A DNA stretch of 64,000 nt from Acanthornis magna (lineage: Eukaryota > Chordata > Aves > Passeriformes > Acanthizidae). The translations under genes and the position numbers were made by a program. The notes beneath the pieces are model-generated. The model saw only the letters and a program-made list of their open reading frames with translations, made no database searches and was not told where the DNA came from. Below, piece after piece: positions 12,135 through 24,948 of the stretch. Within the stretch, counting starts at the first letter, position 1; each line of letters begins with the position of its first letter. Where the stretch lies: positions 5,407,501 to 5,471,500 of the forward strand of contig JAWUZG010000970.1 of the NCBI GenBank assembly GCA_036785705.1. Reading direction: 5' to 3'.

Positions 12135-15100
12135 GTTTTTGCAAACATCTGAAAAGGAAAGAAAAAGTGAATGAATGTGCACTTACGAAGAGAAATTTTT
12201 AAATGAAAATACATTCGTTTTCCACCTCTCACTCATTACTATCACAAGTAAGGTAAAGCTTTCAAAAGACACACATTTCTTTTGATATCAAAGTGATCTG
12301 TAGACCACAAACAAAGAAGAGGTATCACATGGAGAAGTGACAACACTAATGAACACTTATGCTGGGCTTCAAACCCATGTTTAGGGGCCACTCCATGTGA
12401 CTTGTGTAACTCCATCTATACAATTTCTTTCTCCTTCATGACCTAGTGTCTGTACATATCCTTAGGGGTCTTTAAAGAAAAGATAACAACATACTGAAAA
12501 GCACTAACAGGAGCCCAACCAGATATGTAAAATTTTTGTGACAGAGTAACTGAACTGCTGTGATAAAAACAAAGCCATATTTATATATTTATACTGTGGT
12601 CAAATTATGGCTTTAAGATACAATAGTCATTACTCTGTATCTGAAGGGTATAAACTGGTTCTTCCATCATGTAACCTTGGACTGAGTATATGTACTGGAA
12701 TCAATGGGACCACTTATATGATCAGATTTTGTGAGGCTGGAACACAACAGTGTGGGCAAATTGTTCAAAGGTACCCACAAACTTATGTAGGAGCAAAAGA
12801 ATGAAAATGACATTGGAATGCAGATAATGGACATGGGGTGGGGGGGAAGAGAAACACAAGTGCTTATGTTACAACCTACTTCTGAAAAGGCAAGTGAAAT
12901 AGCATTTCTATTTGAGACATTCAAAATCTACTGGACAGAGAAATGTGAAAGACAGGAACACACAATTGTGCACAGTTGTGATCTTCTTATAGTCTACATC
13001 ACCAGAAGTCTTTCACCTCAAACTTGTTCTGAGTCAGCTAAATACTTTTTGCACTATTATCCAGTTCAAAATTCTAAAATACTACACCGACAATGAATGT
13101 AAATGTTAAAGAACATATGGGTTTGTGATCATTTTCCTCTCCAAAAGCATTTCAAAATCTTGCTGCGTTTCCCTCGAAATGTCTCTACAGACTCAACCTA
13201 GGATCTCCCTATTGAAGGGGGTTCCCTCCTGCCTTGTATATGACATTAACATCATTAATAAGTTATGACCTCAGTAACGCCTATTCTAATTTTCTTGCCT
13301 TCACTAAGGTTCTTCAAGTGTAGTTCATCACTTCATTTAAGCCAATGAGATTGAAAAGGCAGACTAGAAAGTGGAACACAGTTTATAACATTGTTGATGA
13401 CAATGCACAGTTGAGTCCTTTTTAGTATCCCAGTTGGTATCAATGACACAATAGTAAAATCTGACTTTGTTTAGTGCGCCTGCTCTGCACATGTTTACAC
13501 TGTTATGATACTTTTAACAAAAAACTATAATGTGCATAGATATTACCTAGAAAACAATTTCATCTTGGAGCACAACAATCACATAATTTCACAGCAAAGT
13601 CACATTTTTATCTCCATCTACTGCTTCAAATCCCATTGCTTTGGCTTGCACCATTTATTTGCAAGAAGAAAATGAACAAACCAGATATATTTTAAATACC
13701 AAAGAGAAAAACTTACACTAAACTTAGGGAAAATTGGTCAGGCAATTCCTGTTTGCAACTCACAAGGGCAGGGTAAAAAGTATGTACTCTGAAATTTTTC
13801 ACTTATGACTAATATGACTCCAGTTTCCTTGTAGCTCAAGAATATTTATTACCGACACTGAATGTCCTTGTATAATGTGAAAACATTTAACATGCTAGAG
13901 CTTTTGTCTACCAAAAGAAATAAACTGTGGGTAAATAACATTATAAATGAGTATAGCTAGTCTGAGAGGAGTTCTTACTTTACATTCTGAACAACTTTTG
14001 GAGAGCATTCAGACCACGTACTGTAATAAAACCCAATTAAAAAGAAGAAGAAGCCTCTCAAAATGCTGAGCCCCTGTAACTGATTACTGACTTGGAGGAA
14101 AGGAGAGAAAGCCTTGAAAACCATAGACTCCAGCTTAGAGACTTCACTTATGTCAAATTCTGAAAGCTCAAAGTAAAGGCAAGCCACTCCAACAGCATGA
14201 GTGAAGACTAAACAAATTTGCCAGATATGTACTTTCTTAAGAGAACGCTGGAGGAGCTCTGCTCTGTTCACAGTGACCGTACTGCCATCCAGAGGTAAAC
14301 CGAAGCTCAAAAGTCACTGAAGTTATTTTGAATTGGCACAAAGCAAAGACCTCCCTTTAGTCAGCATGGAAGACTCTGGTTCTCGGGGAGCCATACAAGT
14401 GATGTGCCAGTTGAATTCTGCAAGGGCCTGAGGTTTATCCAGTGTTCCAAGCATGGATTTGTAGCAGAATAGCCTCCAAGCACATTTTTCTACTATAGAT
14501 TGTCAGAAGAAGAAATTAACTCTGTACCAGCAGTCTCATTCTTGAAGACAGTTAAAGGTATGCTCAGAAAGCTTTGTGGGGGAGAATTATTGTTGGTCTA
14601 AAAAAACCCAAACTAACCAATTGCATAGAAATAAATGGGGAGACAGCTTTTATAAAAGTGTTCAAGACAGTCTGAGATTTTTCTTGGACAGTAACCTGAG
14701 AGACATGGGTATTTTACTGTCTAACCGAGAGATCTGGTTAATGGAGAGCTTCCCAGGAAATAGCCCAGGCATTCATACATTTCCTTTCCAGGCTTCTGTG
14801 GTGAACATTTCAGTTTACAAAAGGAAGGCAAAAGACTGTATCCCTTTATTTTTATCTCATCCAACAAGTAGAAGGAACTCAGAGATAAACTGAGAAAAAT
14901 GTGAGAGATCATTTAGACCTTAGGAGGAGGTAGAAATTAGACAGCATAAGGAAAGTGAGCTGATGTCCAGTTCTTGACTGTGGTCCAAAAACCTGACCTG
15001 TACAATACATTCTCTGTTTGCATCTGGCACCAGTAAGTGAGGGGTTGATATTATCCAGATGAATACAAGTGCATTTTTACCTCTAGATCTAAACTGAGAA

Positions 15101-16468
15101 TAGGGAGTCATTGCAATAAATATTTAGTGTTGAAATATGTAGTAAGGTACCTTACACTTTTCTATTAAAGATCAAAAAATGCAAAGTATTTAATAATTTT
15201 CCTACCTACTTAATATAGATTTGCATGCATGGAATTCTTAAACCCGAAATATTTATTTTAAAAGCTAATAGGGGATGAACATTTGTCTGATGAGACAAAC
15301 AACACCAGTCACAAAATACATTCCCACTCCATGCAGTTCATTAGCTGCAATCATCTCATTCTGTAGAATGGAAGAGTGACATGAGGTATCTATACTACTA
15401 CTAATAGTTTATGGACTCTTAGCATAAGTGGTGTTTCAAGTTGCTCAGATGGAAAAAGAAAAGGGCATTGAATAATTATTTGGAATTCAAACACGATAAT
15501 ACATATATACAATTACATCCTTTCCTCAAAAAGAAATCTTTTGTCTGCCCGTTATCCACAGCCAATGGCACTGAAGACTCTGGAGAGATGGAGAAAGAAT
15601 TCACTCTGGATGAGGACAATCAAAATCTTCTCTGGAACTAGATCTACCCTTTAGAGCAGATAAGTAAATGCTACCTGTTAATCTACAGCAGTAGAATCAT
15701 GAAGACAGCAACTCAAAATGATACATATATACATATTAACTACTGCACATGTGTGTTTATTTAAATAGCAATTCTAAATAAAACTTTGAATTTTGTTTTT
15801 ATGAATGCATGTCCATTCATAAGCTGACATTGACCAAGACCTCTTACTGCTCTATCAACCTGAAATTCTGCAAGAGAAAGAAACAGAGAAGTGAAATATT
15901 AATGGAAAGAGGGATTTTCCTCGCAATAGCCTCAATAAATATGTCGGTCAGGAGGAAAAATAGGTCAAAAATAGAAAGCTTATATCTTCCATATCAAAGA
16001 AAAAAATACTTGTGTCAAATCTATTGGAGAAATTGCTATGAACAGTTCATCTGTGTGAAAATATGATCCTTGTAATGCTGCTAAGATCAGCGAGACCTAG
16101 GATATGTTGAATAAACTGGTTGCAAAAGTTAAAAATATCCATGGGAAGCTTTAATTTACGTGTCTATTTTCCAGTGTTTTAAAATGGGTAGGTGAAGAAA
16201 GTGTAAAAAATTGCTTTTCAGGATGGTTCATTAATCAGTATAAAAAAGTATATCAAATGTGAATATTAAGGTGAAGTCCTTATAAACAACATCCAATATT
16301 TTCCCAGTGTACAAAATTTTTCATTTTAATTCATCTGTTTCTTCAGTTTTGGATCATTTGTATTTCTTTTCCCCGTGGTCCATATGCTCCTGCTGTTGTA
16401 TGTGCAGTTCATCTTGCAACCTTTTCTAAAACACTCAGAAAGATCAAGTAAAATGAAATATACAGTAG

Positions 16469-17844
16469 TGTCGTGGGTTTGACCCTGGCTAAATGCCAGG
16501 CACCTATTTCCTCTCTAAGCTCTCTCCTGCTGCAGCTATGCAGAGGAGAGGGAAAATTAACACAAAACACTGGACTTATGAGTTGAGATAAGATCACTGA
16601 TAAGCAGGACACACGAGATTCAGGGCAAAAGCAGGCGGGAAACTTAAAGTTGCAAAAAAAGTGATTTATTAGTCTAACAGAGTCGGAGGATAAATCAGAG
16701 GTAAAAATAAGCTCTCAAGACACCGTTTCTTCACTGACCCCCCTTCCCTCTTAAGGCACTGTTTCCTAGCTCACCCCCTCCCTCCTTTCTAACTAACCAA
16801 CAACTCCCGGGCAGGGGCAGGGTGTGGGGTTTTTTTTCTTAAGTCAGTCCATCACAATTCTTCTACTACAGACACTGTTTCTCTATTCGCCCCTTCTCTC
16901 CATTCAATCGACAGATCTGGGTTGGGGCAAGATATGTGGCTTTTCTTAGTCAGTCCAATGCCACAATTCTTCTGCTACAAACGCTGTTTCTCTACTCACC
17001 CCTCCCCCTATTAAGGCCATTTCTCAGCTCACCCCCTCCCTCTTTCCAACAGCTCCGGGGTGGGGGCAGGGTATGGGGGTTTCCTTCGGTCAGGGTCAGT
17101 CCATCAGGGGAAAAAGAGTCCTCTACTTAGCCATGGGGATCCCTCCCACGAGGGACAGTCCTCTGCGAACTTCTTTGGCGTGGGTCCAATCTCACAAGCA
17201 GCCCCACCCGATTGCTGCTGTCTGAGATTCTCTCCAGGTGGCAGACTTCCAAGCTGAGGCCAGGCTGTTTCCATCCTGGGAGCAAGGCCTTTCTCTCCTG
17301 CAAGGCCTTTGCAACTTTCAGTCTCTGGGACTCCCACTGGATCACAGCTTCTTCCTGGCCTCCACCTGCTCCTCTGGTGTGGGCACCTCCCCACAGGCTG
17401 TGGGTGGTTCTCTGCATCCCCCTGGACTCCATGGGCTGCAGGGGGACCACCTGCTCCCCCATGGTCTTCACCACAGCCAGCAGAGGGTTTTCAGCTCCGG
17501 CGCCTGGAGCACCTCCTCCCCCACCTTCTCCACTGACCTTGGTGCCTCCATGTTGTTCTCCCTCACATATTTTTACCTCCTCCTCCTCCTTCCCTGGCTA
17601 AAAAGAAGTGCGTGCTTACCCTGTTTTGATTTCTTCTTAAATATGTTTTCACAGAGGTGTAACTAACATCTCTAATTGGCCCAGGTTTGGCCAGCAGCAT
17701 GTCCATCATCTTCAGAGCCATCAGAGATTGGATCTGCTGGACATGGTGGAGAAATTTCCAGAATCTTTACTCAGGACATGCAGGAGCCATCTTTGTACCC
17801 CACCCTATTCACTGGCAAAATCTGGGCCAGGCAAAACCACCACA
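16469..17844 (-). mobile_element. Solo LTR, avian ERVL-like, 1376 bp
   Basis: Terminal sequences TGTCGTGGGTTTGACCCTGG and GGCCAGGCAAAACCACCACA form imperfect inverted ends with the LTR TG...CA rule. Directly outside them is a perfect 5-bp target duplication, AGTAG at 16464-16468 and 17845-17849. The copy at 42819-43833 is clearly homologous; both share, for example, ACAGAGGTGT followed by TCTAATTGGCCCA near the right end. Orientation is inferred as minus: both copies carry AATAAA on the minus strand (here 16665-16670) about 190 bp from the left end, as expected for a polyadenylation signal before U5. No gag, pol or env lies alongside, so it is a solitary LTR. It is about 360 bp longer than its relative, partly because of the tandem repeat at 16721-17090. 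Small open frames inside (up to 142 codons) are by-products. A 5-bp duplication suits the ERVL group, but the subfamily name is not assigned. Confidence 0.93.
16721..17090. repeat. Tandem repeat inside the LTR, about 110-bp units
   Basis: The motif CACTGTTTC (with variants) followed by a CTCACCCC-type pyrimidine block recurs at 16721, 16757, 16873 and 16982. A GGGGCAGGGT-like purine block and AGTCAGTCCAT...CACAATTCTTCT accompany the units starting at 16757 and 16873. Spacing of 116 and 109 bp indicates at least two full tandem units plus partial ones. The related LTR at 42819 has only one equivalent of this segment, so the array was probably amplified in this copy or its subfamily. Confidence 0.8.
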
Positions 17845-20569
17845 AGTAGGTATACAGAGAATCAGAAAACCATCTTTTTATTAGCCTGATATGTAAAGTC
17901 TTATCAGGGAAGCATGCCCTAATTCACCACCAAATTCTGCAAAAATCTTTGCATGGAAAATCAGTTGCCTCTGCTCCTTATTCTGCAAGCAGGAATTTCA
18001 CTATAAACCTCAAAAACATTTTCATGAGTGAACACTTGAGAACTTAACCCTGTAAGTGGCTGTAAAAGTCAGCTGATCTCTCTGAGGAGGTCAAAAAAGG
18101 CTGCATACCCTTAACTCAAAGAAAGTACCCTAAAGGGCAGCATGGTGTCTAACACGGAACCCTATCATTTAACTCGCAGCGACTCATCAGTCAGAATCAT
18201 GCCACACCTGTTGTCCAAAAAAGGCAGTCACCTCAGTACTGGCTAAATAAAGGTAGTTGTTCTACAAATTAACAATTGAATTGGTATGTGCCATGGTTTA
18301 TCACCTTCCTATATTTGCAGCCAAAGCAAAGAGAGAAATACTGGACTCAGGTGTATCCAGAGAAAAATATTACAGATGTTGTGGTCTTTTCTTTCTACCC
18401 CCACAACCCTTTTCCATATGATCTTCCAACTTATCAAAGTTTGGCTCATTGTGCTATTGAGTTGTATATAAACTATCTGAAATTCCTTACTCTTTCCATT
18501 AACTGCCAGAGACCTGTTTTTCCACCGGAATGTGCTTACTGAAATGAGTTTTTACTGTCAATATTTTCATAAACAAAATTCAACTAATTCATTAACTTCT
18601 ATGTTTTATCAAAAAGACTTAACTAGAAAATGTTAAACACATCCTAGAATACAACACTAAGGACTGTTAAGAGAGGAAGCTGAGGTGGAGGATGTTTTGC
18701 TTTTACTTTTTAATGATAATAATATAAACTGAAATGTTCTTACTCAAGGCATAACATGAAAACACAAAAAAATCATTTCAGGTAAATATAAATTCTGCTT
18801 GAATTGTAAATGATCCTTCTAGCAGAAATTAGATTAAGGCAGAAGCTTAAGTTCTCTTCTGTACACTTACTCTTCTTTGGGGCATTTTTCAGAATCTGAC
18901 AAACAAATTTAGACCTGAACTGTGGAAAATCTATGATTTCTAATGCTCTTCTCACAAAACTTCAATTACTCTATATTTGAGATGTTTATGTTTGTTTCTT
19001 TGTTTTGGGATTGTTTGAGGATTGTGTTGATGGAATAATTTGATGCATTAACTGTCATCAAAAGGACATTTTTAATAATAGATTGAAAAATGCAGTGAAT
19101 TGGGTTTGCTGCTTCCCCTTTTCCTCCCTCATAGCCACTGGAGGACATTTACTTATGCAGTGATGTGGGATAAACAGTCCTTCAATATATGAACACTTTA
19201 ATTTATTAAATGGAAGCTCAGAAAACACAGGATACTATCTACTGAAAGAGGATAGCTGGAGGAGTGGGGGAGAAGAGTATTTAGCTATTTTAGCTTTTAA
19301 AACCCTTCAATCAGATAGTTTAAATCCCAGATTCAAGTGGCTTTCTCATTCACAAAGTGAAGTCCAATAGCTGACTTTCTTTGAAATTGAAAGCAGTGTC
19401 AGGACCTGTGTCTGTTAGAGCAGTGTAAATTTGGAACAGCTCCATCAGTTGCAAAGTAGTTAAAATCATATACATTGGTGATTAGAAATTGGCCTATAAT
19501 TTGCTTTAATTCCTTAACTATTTCAAGACAGAGACAAACCTCCTTCATATCAGTCAATTATTTGCTGTCACCAGTGTTACAGCGATGTCAGACTCACTGA
19601 TCACATTCTTCCTGATTGTTTCCCTCTTCCTACAGAGATAACTGTTTACAATAAAGACAGAACAACATATGATCTTTCACCTGCCTGGAAAACTTAAGGA
19701 GAAAATTATCAAAGCAATTCTGTACTATTTGCTGCTCAGAAAAATAAAGCTTCTTAACCAAAGGCAGATAAGAACTTAGTTTAATTTGTGGAAATGTGAA
19801 CAATTTCAGAAGAAATTAAGGAATCAGCTATAATGAGTATAGAGGACTAGGAAATTAATAGTAGAAAGTATATTTTATAGAACAGATAAATCCCGCATGA
19901 TTTTTAACCAAACGATTCAGTAGTTCTCTAATCATATTTTAAGGGTTATCTAAATGCCAGGAAATTGCAACTCTACAGAAACAGAATAAAAACTCAGTGT
20001 AATTAACATTCAAAGTAACTGCTAATTTGTCCATTTATTCGCAGCTCATGCAACTTCATAATAGAGTTTGACAGACTAAACTGTTTAGATATGCAGTCCT
20101 TGTGCCAGCAGTTATTAAAACAAACAACACATTTATAGTACATCTTTCTCTCAATCTGCTCAAGTTGAGCAAAAACACATTTGAAGCTATGAGATTCACA
20201 CCCAGTGTCCACTTTAAATAGAAAAATCTCATTGATTGCATGACATTCGGGTCTCATTTTTGTCCATCGATCCCCTTGGTGACCTTCTACAGCATCAAAG
20301 CCCAGAGCGAACCCAATCTGACCCCGACTTTATGTGCATTATTATATTGAGAGACAGGAGCTACTTACAGTCCATGCCATTGTCTCCGTAGATAAGTAAT
20401 AAAGTATTCTAGAACTGCTCCTGCAGAGAACACTTCATGCACTCGGCATTTCCTTTTCTCTGTCTCTGTCTCTCTCCCATCCAATCTTAAAATTCTTCTC
20501 TTTGCTGTGCTGAATGTTTTTTGCTTTTCTTTATCCCCCTGCAGTGGACAGCTCAAATGAGCAACTTCA

Positions 20570-20770
20570 GACTTTGACTAATACTCACATAACTCTCAGT
20601 AAACAACATCCTTCACACAGATCTATAACTAATAATAATGCTCTTTATTAAGCTCTCCTGTGAAACAATATGTCTAATAAAAGCTGCTCTCCATGCTGTT
20701 TTAATTATAATAAATCACCTTCATTATGATGCATACTTCAATATAACATGCCTAATGCTTAGCTACCTGG
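20570..20770. promoter_or_regulatory. Candidate conserved non-coding element
   Basis: This block carries several homeodomain-type cores (TTAATTATAATAAAT, TCTAATAAAAG, CTTTATTAAG) and an ATGATGCAT site, with little low-complexity sequence. Vertebrate developmental enhancers often look like this, but the assignment rests only on motif density and overall appearance. Motif density of this kind also occurs by chance in AT-rich DNA. Confidence 0.15.
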
Positions 20771-21606
20771 GATACTACAGTAATGAGGACAGAGAGTAGA
20801 CATATCTTGAAGAAAGTTATTTACGCGCACTGAAAAATTCTACAGTAGCAAACTGCTTTGCAACATGAATTTCAACCACTTTTATCTTACCTTACTGTTC
20901 ATAACATCGCAACTGAGATGAACCACCCCCCCAACCCCCGGAAAAATGCTGTTTACACAAATAACAGGACCTTGAATACATCCACTAGCATGGAAAAATA
21001 AGTCCTTGCAGTGCAATCATTTCTCTATAAATGTATAAAAGTATTTTACCACCCTGTGCAACAAATCAGTGATGAGACTATAGGCTGTTGTGTGCTAGTA
21101 CCTAGGGATTTCATGTCAAAGTCAACTTCCTTGGCAATCCCTAGAGAACTGCACTGTGCACATTCTCATGAAAGGTGTGAAAATCTGATTTTCTAAAATG
21201 GATCAGTAATTCTCTATGAAGGGGAAAAGGATCAATAAATCTTTGCTAAGTAGATTGTAAAGGAAAAATTATTCTTTCAGTGACAGTACATTAGGATCCT
21301 CCAAACAATCTCAATAAACTAAAGACATAGCATTTCTCCAGCAGCTACTTCTGACTTCTGATATATTTTTGCAATCTATGATCGTTCTGCAATGCACATA
21401 CATTTATATTTGCTAAGCAATGTTTCATGTTGATGTTGATTTATGAATGTATGCCCTTATAATGTTCAGCTGTGAGTAGAAGAAGAAAATTATTAGCTGC
21501 TTGTAACCTGATAGATGTGATATGAGAAAATGTCATTACAACCATGCACACATATATGTTTATTACTATATCTCTCTGTACCTACACAAATATTCTGTAC
21601 TCTGTA

Positions 21607-21651
21607 TGTGTATATCTACACACACAATAATATACATTGTGTATATCTACA
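21607..21651. repeat. 14-bp direct repeat in a TG/TA-rich patch
   Basis: TGTGTATATCTACA occurs at 21607-21620 and again at 21638-21651 within a region rich in TATG and ACAC units. It is most likely a by-product of an interrupted microsatellite. Confidence 0.7.
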
Positions 21652-24102
21652 TGTTGGGGTTTTTTTGTATGTGTGCCTATATAGGTACATTTGCAGGCAC
21701 TGAGAGTTAATTATTATATATATAGTAACTGTAACTCTACTAGGTGCTTCACAGACCTGAAAGGTGTCCATCCCATTACTGCAGTAGCACATGCCATCTG
21801 GTATTTATGCTATCAAATCGTATAGTCATGTTGTACTTAAATGTGATTTTTACATAGAAGCAAAAGTAGCATTTGCCTGAAGACAGCATGATAATATGGT
21901 TTACAGCGAGCAGTCAAAATATATTGCCAAGTCAGAAGTGGTCTATGCACACAAGCAGAGGAATTCATTTGTCCTTTTTATACAATCTCTTTTTCCTGCT
22001 GCAGGGAGTAAGAGTATCCTGCCAGAAGTGTCTGCAGTGTTGTTTCTTCAGCAGTGGTAATATGCACAGTGTGGGCACTTAAATGTCCATTCCAATTCTA
22101 AATGCCGGTGCCAGTATGAAACATAACATGCTGGGTTGCATTTCTATTCCTGGCGCTTCCAGCACACAAGTATTCTGGGTGGTAATCTTTGAGGGGATGC
22201 ATGCTGAGGAAAGGAAAAAAGAGCACTTTGTCCCTCTCCCTAATGCTGCAAAACCTGAAAGGAGAGGAGGCAGCTTCTGCTGCCCAGAGAAATTTGTAGT
22301 CTGGAGACAAGGCTCTCTCTTAAAGTAGGTTTTGGTACAAACACAAGAAAATCAAGTCTAAAAAGCCAGAATAACACGAGAAACTAAATATGACAGGAAG
22401 GGACAGGCAGGAAAAATTTTGAGTTCAGCACTCTGAAACTGCCTCATATTTGACAGAGCACCCCAAAAGACAGAGTGTTTCAGGCCTATGTGCAGTTCTG
22501 AATATTTTAAGATGCAGAACTCTAACAAACCTAGTGACATACTGAAAACCGATACACCTGAATACGTTTTCTGGCCTTTTTCAGATGGTGGTATGATGGC
22601 AGAAGCCATCAATTTTATAGCCAGAAGATCCAATGCTTTGTATACTTCCATAGTTCAAGGAACCAGCTTGCACAATTTCCTAAATCCTTTAAGATTCTTT
22701 TGGTTTTTTGTGGGGATTGTTTTGTTTTTATAAACAGGGCAACATAAACAAGAGTTGAGAATGGGTCCTAGGTCCCTAGGTCCTAGCTGAGCAGAAAGTA
22801 TCAGAACATACTTAAACAGGCTCAATAATGGCATTGTTTCATGGGAGAACATAGTTAAAAGTTGTCTTCCCCAACCCCCCCTTCCCCCCATTACCTCTAC
22901 TATCCTTGAGTCCACCAGAACAAATGAGACTGGAGTAAACAGACTTACAGAGACAAAAACACATAAAGGAGGGCAACAAATGCAGTATAATCAATTCCCA
23001 ATAAAGTCACCTCATATCACTGCCATGAGGGATGAAAGGATAAAATTAACTAGTCTTGGACTGACAAATCTCATTTTTACCCTAGGGCACCATGGTAAAG
23101 TCTCATGAAGAGTTTACTGCAGCTTCTCCTCAAACCTGCATTTTTTGTACCATTTCAGTGGATCATCTCAAAAGCACTTGGCAAGTTCAGATGATGAAGC
23201 TTCAAAACACCTCCTTGCTGCATGTTACAGAAAAGAAATAAGGCCCATATATGTGCACATACATGTGCACACACACTGGGGTATCACAGGGAGGCAGCAT
23301 CAACATTTTAAAGCTGCGTGTCTTATCTGCTCTAGTCTGAATATTTGACCTTTTCCTGAAAACCATGCAGGAAATCAGATTAGTCCAAGTAGTCCTTCCC
23401 TCATATTGTGAACGCATGGAAACACTACAAAGTCAGAAAGACATAGCTAGTCAGTGGCAGCCCATGGTCAGTATCCATCAAAGAGGAAATCTGACCCATA
23501 CAGATACAAAAAATACTATACTTGCTCTCTTCTATCACAGAAAACCCAAACAATTTTTTGGTATCTTGGAGAAATATGCAGTTGTCTTCTTTTACCATAG
23601 ATTTTGGAAAAGGATCCCTTAATTGATACAAAACCATGGAATATTCCATCTCCCTGCAGCATCACAAGTAAGAAACAAAAAATGCCAAGGGCCTAATACT
23701 ACTTGCAAAGAAACATGGTGATGCCCCATCCATAAAAGAAGAATGTGTCTTGCTCAGGTCAGAGGTCAGGATCCACCGCACCACATTTTATATGATACTG
23801 AATAAATCCCATTCTCTCTTATACCATTACATATCTTGCATTACATTTCTGAGGATAGCCCCCTCCTGAAGTCATAGTTCAGACTTGTGTCCAGCAACCA
23901 ACTAACCCAGAGTAGCACAAATCATCTGGTTTAGTACTCAAGCATTTGTTCAGACCCCTCTCTAACCTGCCCATCCAGCACCTCTAGGCGTTTGGCTTCT
24001 TCTGTTAGTTACATAAAGGTTGCTTTCTTTTGTTTTGTTCAATGACATGATTTTTCTGGACTGCAGGTAATACTTGCTTAAGAAAAATAAAACCGAAAAT
24101 CC

Positions 24103-24181
24103 AAACAAACAAACAAAAATGCAAACCACAAACAAACAAAAAACAAACAAACAAACAAACAAACAAACAAACAAACAAACC
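24103..24181. repeat. (AAAC)n microsatellite
   Basis: Units of AAAC run from 24103 with interruptions near 24117-24128, and then form a nearly perfect array to 24181. On the minus strand it produces an artefactual Phe/Val/Cys/Leu-rich open frame. Confidence 0.95.
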
Positions 24182-24313
24182 CACTTTTTATTCTTTCCTC
24201 ATGTTTTCTTATATCACAGATTACAAGAACATTGAATTTAGGATTAAATACTATATCTGAAATTTGATAACAGTTTCCTCAGAGAAACTATTACAGCTCA
24301 CTGTCTGCCTATC

Positions 24314-24943
24314 TGTCCTGGGGTGATGTAATGATAATCCTGTATCCCGTATCATTTGCATGCCAGCCTAAAATGTCCTGTAGCTTTAACTGTGCTCAGC
24401 AGCCAGGAGAAGCTCTGCCAACGCGGGATGTTTTGAAACTCTCCCCCGCTCGGCTATTCCAGGAGGAAGGGACATTGCTTAGTTGGGCTGCTGCTGCTGC
24501 TGCTGTGACTGCTGCTTTTTTTCCCCTCCTCCCCTGGGATTGCTTCTGCATTGTCTTTTTTTTTGGACCCTTTATTCCTCGACTTTTTGTTGGAGACCCC
24601 TGGGAGCCCCCGGAGGACAGTGGATGGGAATCCTCCAGGGAGCCACCGGAGCAACTCCCCCCCCGGGGGGGAAACCCCCGGAAAGGGGCAGTTATGCCTG
24701 AGGAAAAGGACACTAAAGTTCATCAACTGTTCATTCGGGTGTGGTGATTCCTTTTCCCCTTTCCCCTTCCCCTGTGCCTTGTGGGGAAAGCTCTGCAGGT
24801 TGTGCTGAATAAACAGCCTTTTCCACTTTCATTCCAGAGCCTTTGCTGTTGTGGGGGAGGGGGTGCTGGAGGCCTTTGCTGTGGGGGGAGGTGTTCTGTT
24901 TAGAGCACTTTCCACCCAGGAAAATTGTCTCTACCCCGAGACA
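24314..24943 (+). mobile_element. Solo LTR, ERVL-like, 630 bp
   Basis: The left end TGTCCTGGGG and right end CCCCGAGACA are inverted at 8 of 10 positions and satisfy the TG...CA rule. A perfect 5-bp target-site duplication, CTATC, lies at 24309-24313 and 24944-24948. A polyadenylation signal AATAAA at 24808-24813, followed by a G-rich segment of about 120 bp to the end, sets the orientation as plus with a short U5. Internal features are a CTG run (about 24487-24506) and a C/G palindrome near 24657-24671. Its GC content stands out from the surrounding AT-rich DNA. Its sequence is unlike the pair at 16469 and 42819, so it is another family. No internal retroviral genes adjoin it, so it is a solitary LTR. 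The 138-codon open frame within it is not a gene. Confidence 0.92.
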
Positions 24944-24948
24944 CTATC

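Larger units (their letters stand above)
10031..16468. other. Unique non-coding sequence with simple repeats
   Basis: No gene or transposon is recognised in 6.4 kb. It holds a TATG/TATA microsatellite (11254-11300), a G14 run (11495-11508) and a TTTA-type tract (12112-12134). A minus-strand open frame of 111 codons at 13975-14310 matches nothing I know and has no supporting signals. Confidence 0.65.
17850..24102. other. Unique AT-rich non-coding sequence
   Basis: No gene or transposon is recognised in these 6.2 kb. The interval contains a TG/TA-rich patch with a 14-bp direct repeat (21607-21651). It also contains a homeodomain-motif-rich block at about 20570-20770, described separately as a candidate conserved element. 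Open frames stay below 100 codons and match nothing known to me. Confidence 0.65.

Noticed and set aside
14881..14935. Possible CR1 end (GAGAGATCATTTAGACCTTA)
   Set aside because: Only about 17 bases resemble the CR1 3' region, and no adjoining block or octamer tail supports it.
17104..17666. Open frames of 96-142 codons on both strands
   Set aside because: They fall within the GC-rich body of the LTR at 16469-17844, and their composition follows the pyrimidine/purine-rich repeats.
23962..24174. Minus-strand open frame rich in Phe, Val, Cys and Leu, resembling a membrane protein
   Set aside because: It is the translation of the AAAC microsatellite.
24331..24747. 138-codon open frame with an alanine run
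   Set aside because: It is contained in the LTR at 24314-24943; the alanine run is a CTG/GCT simple repeat.
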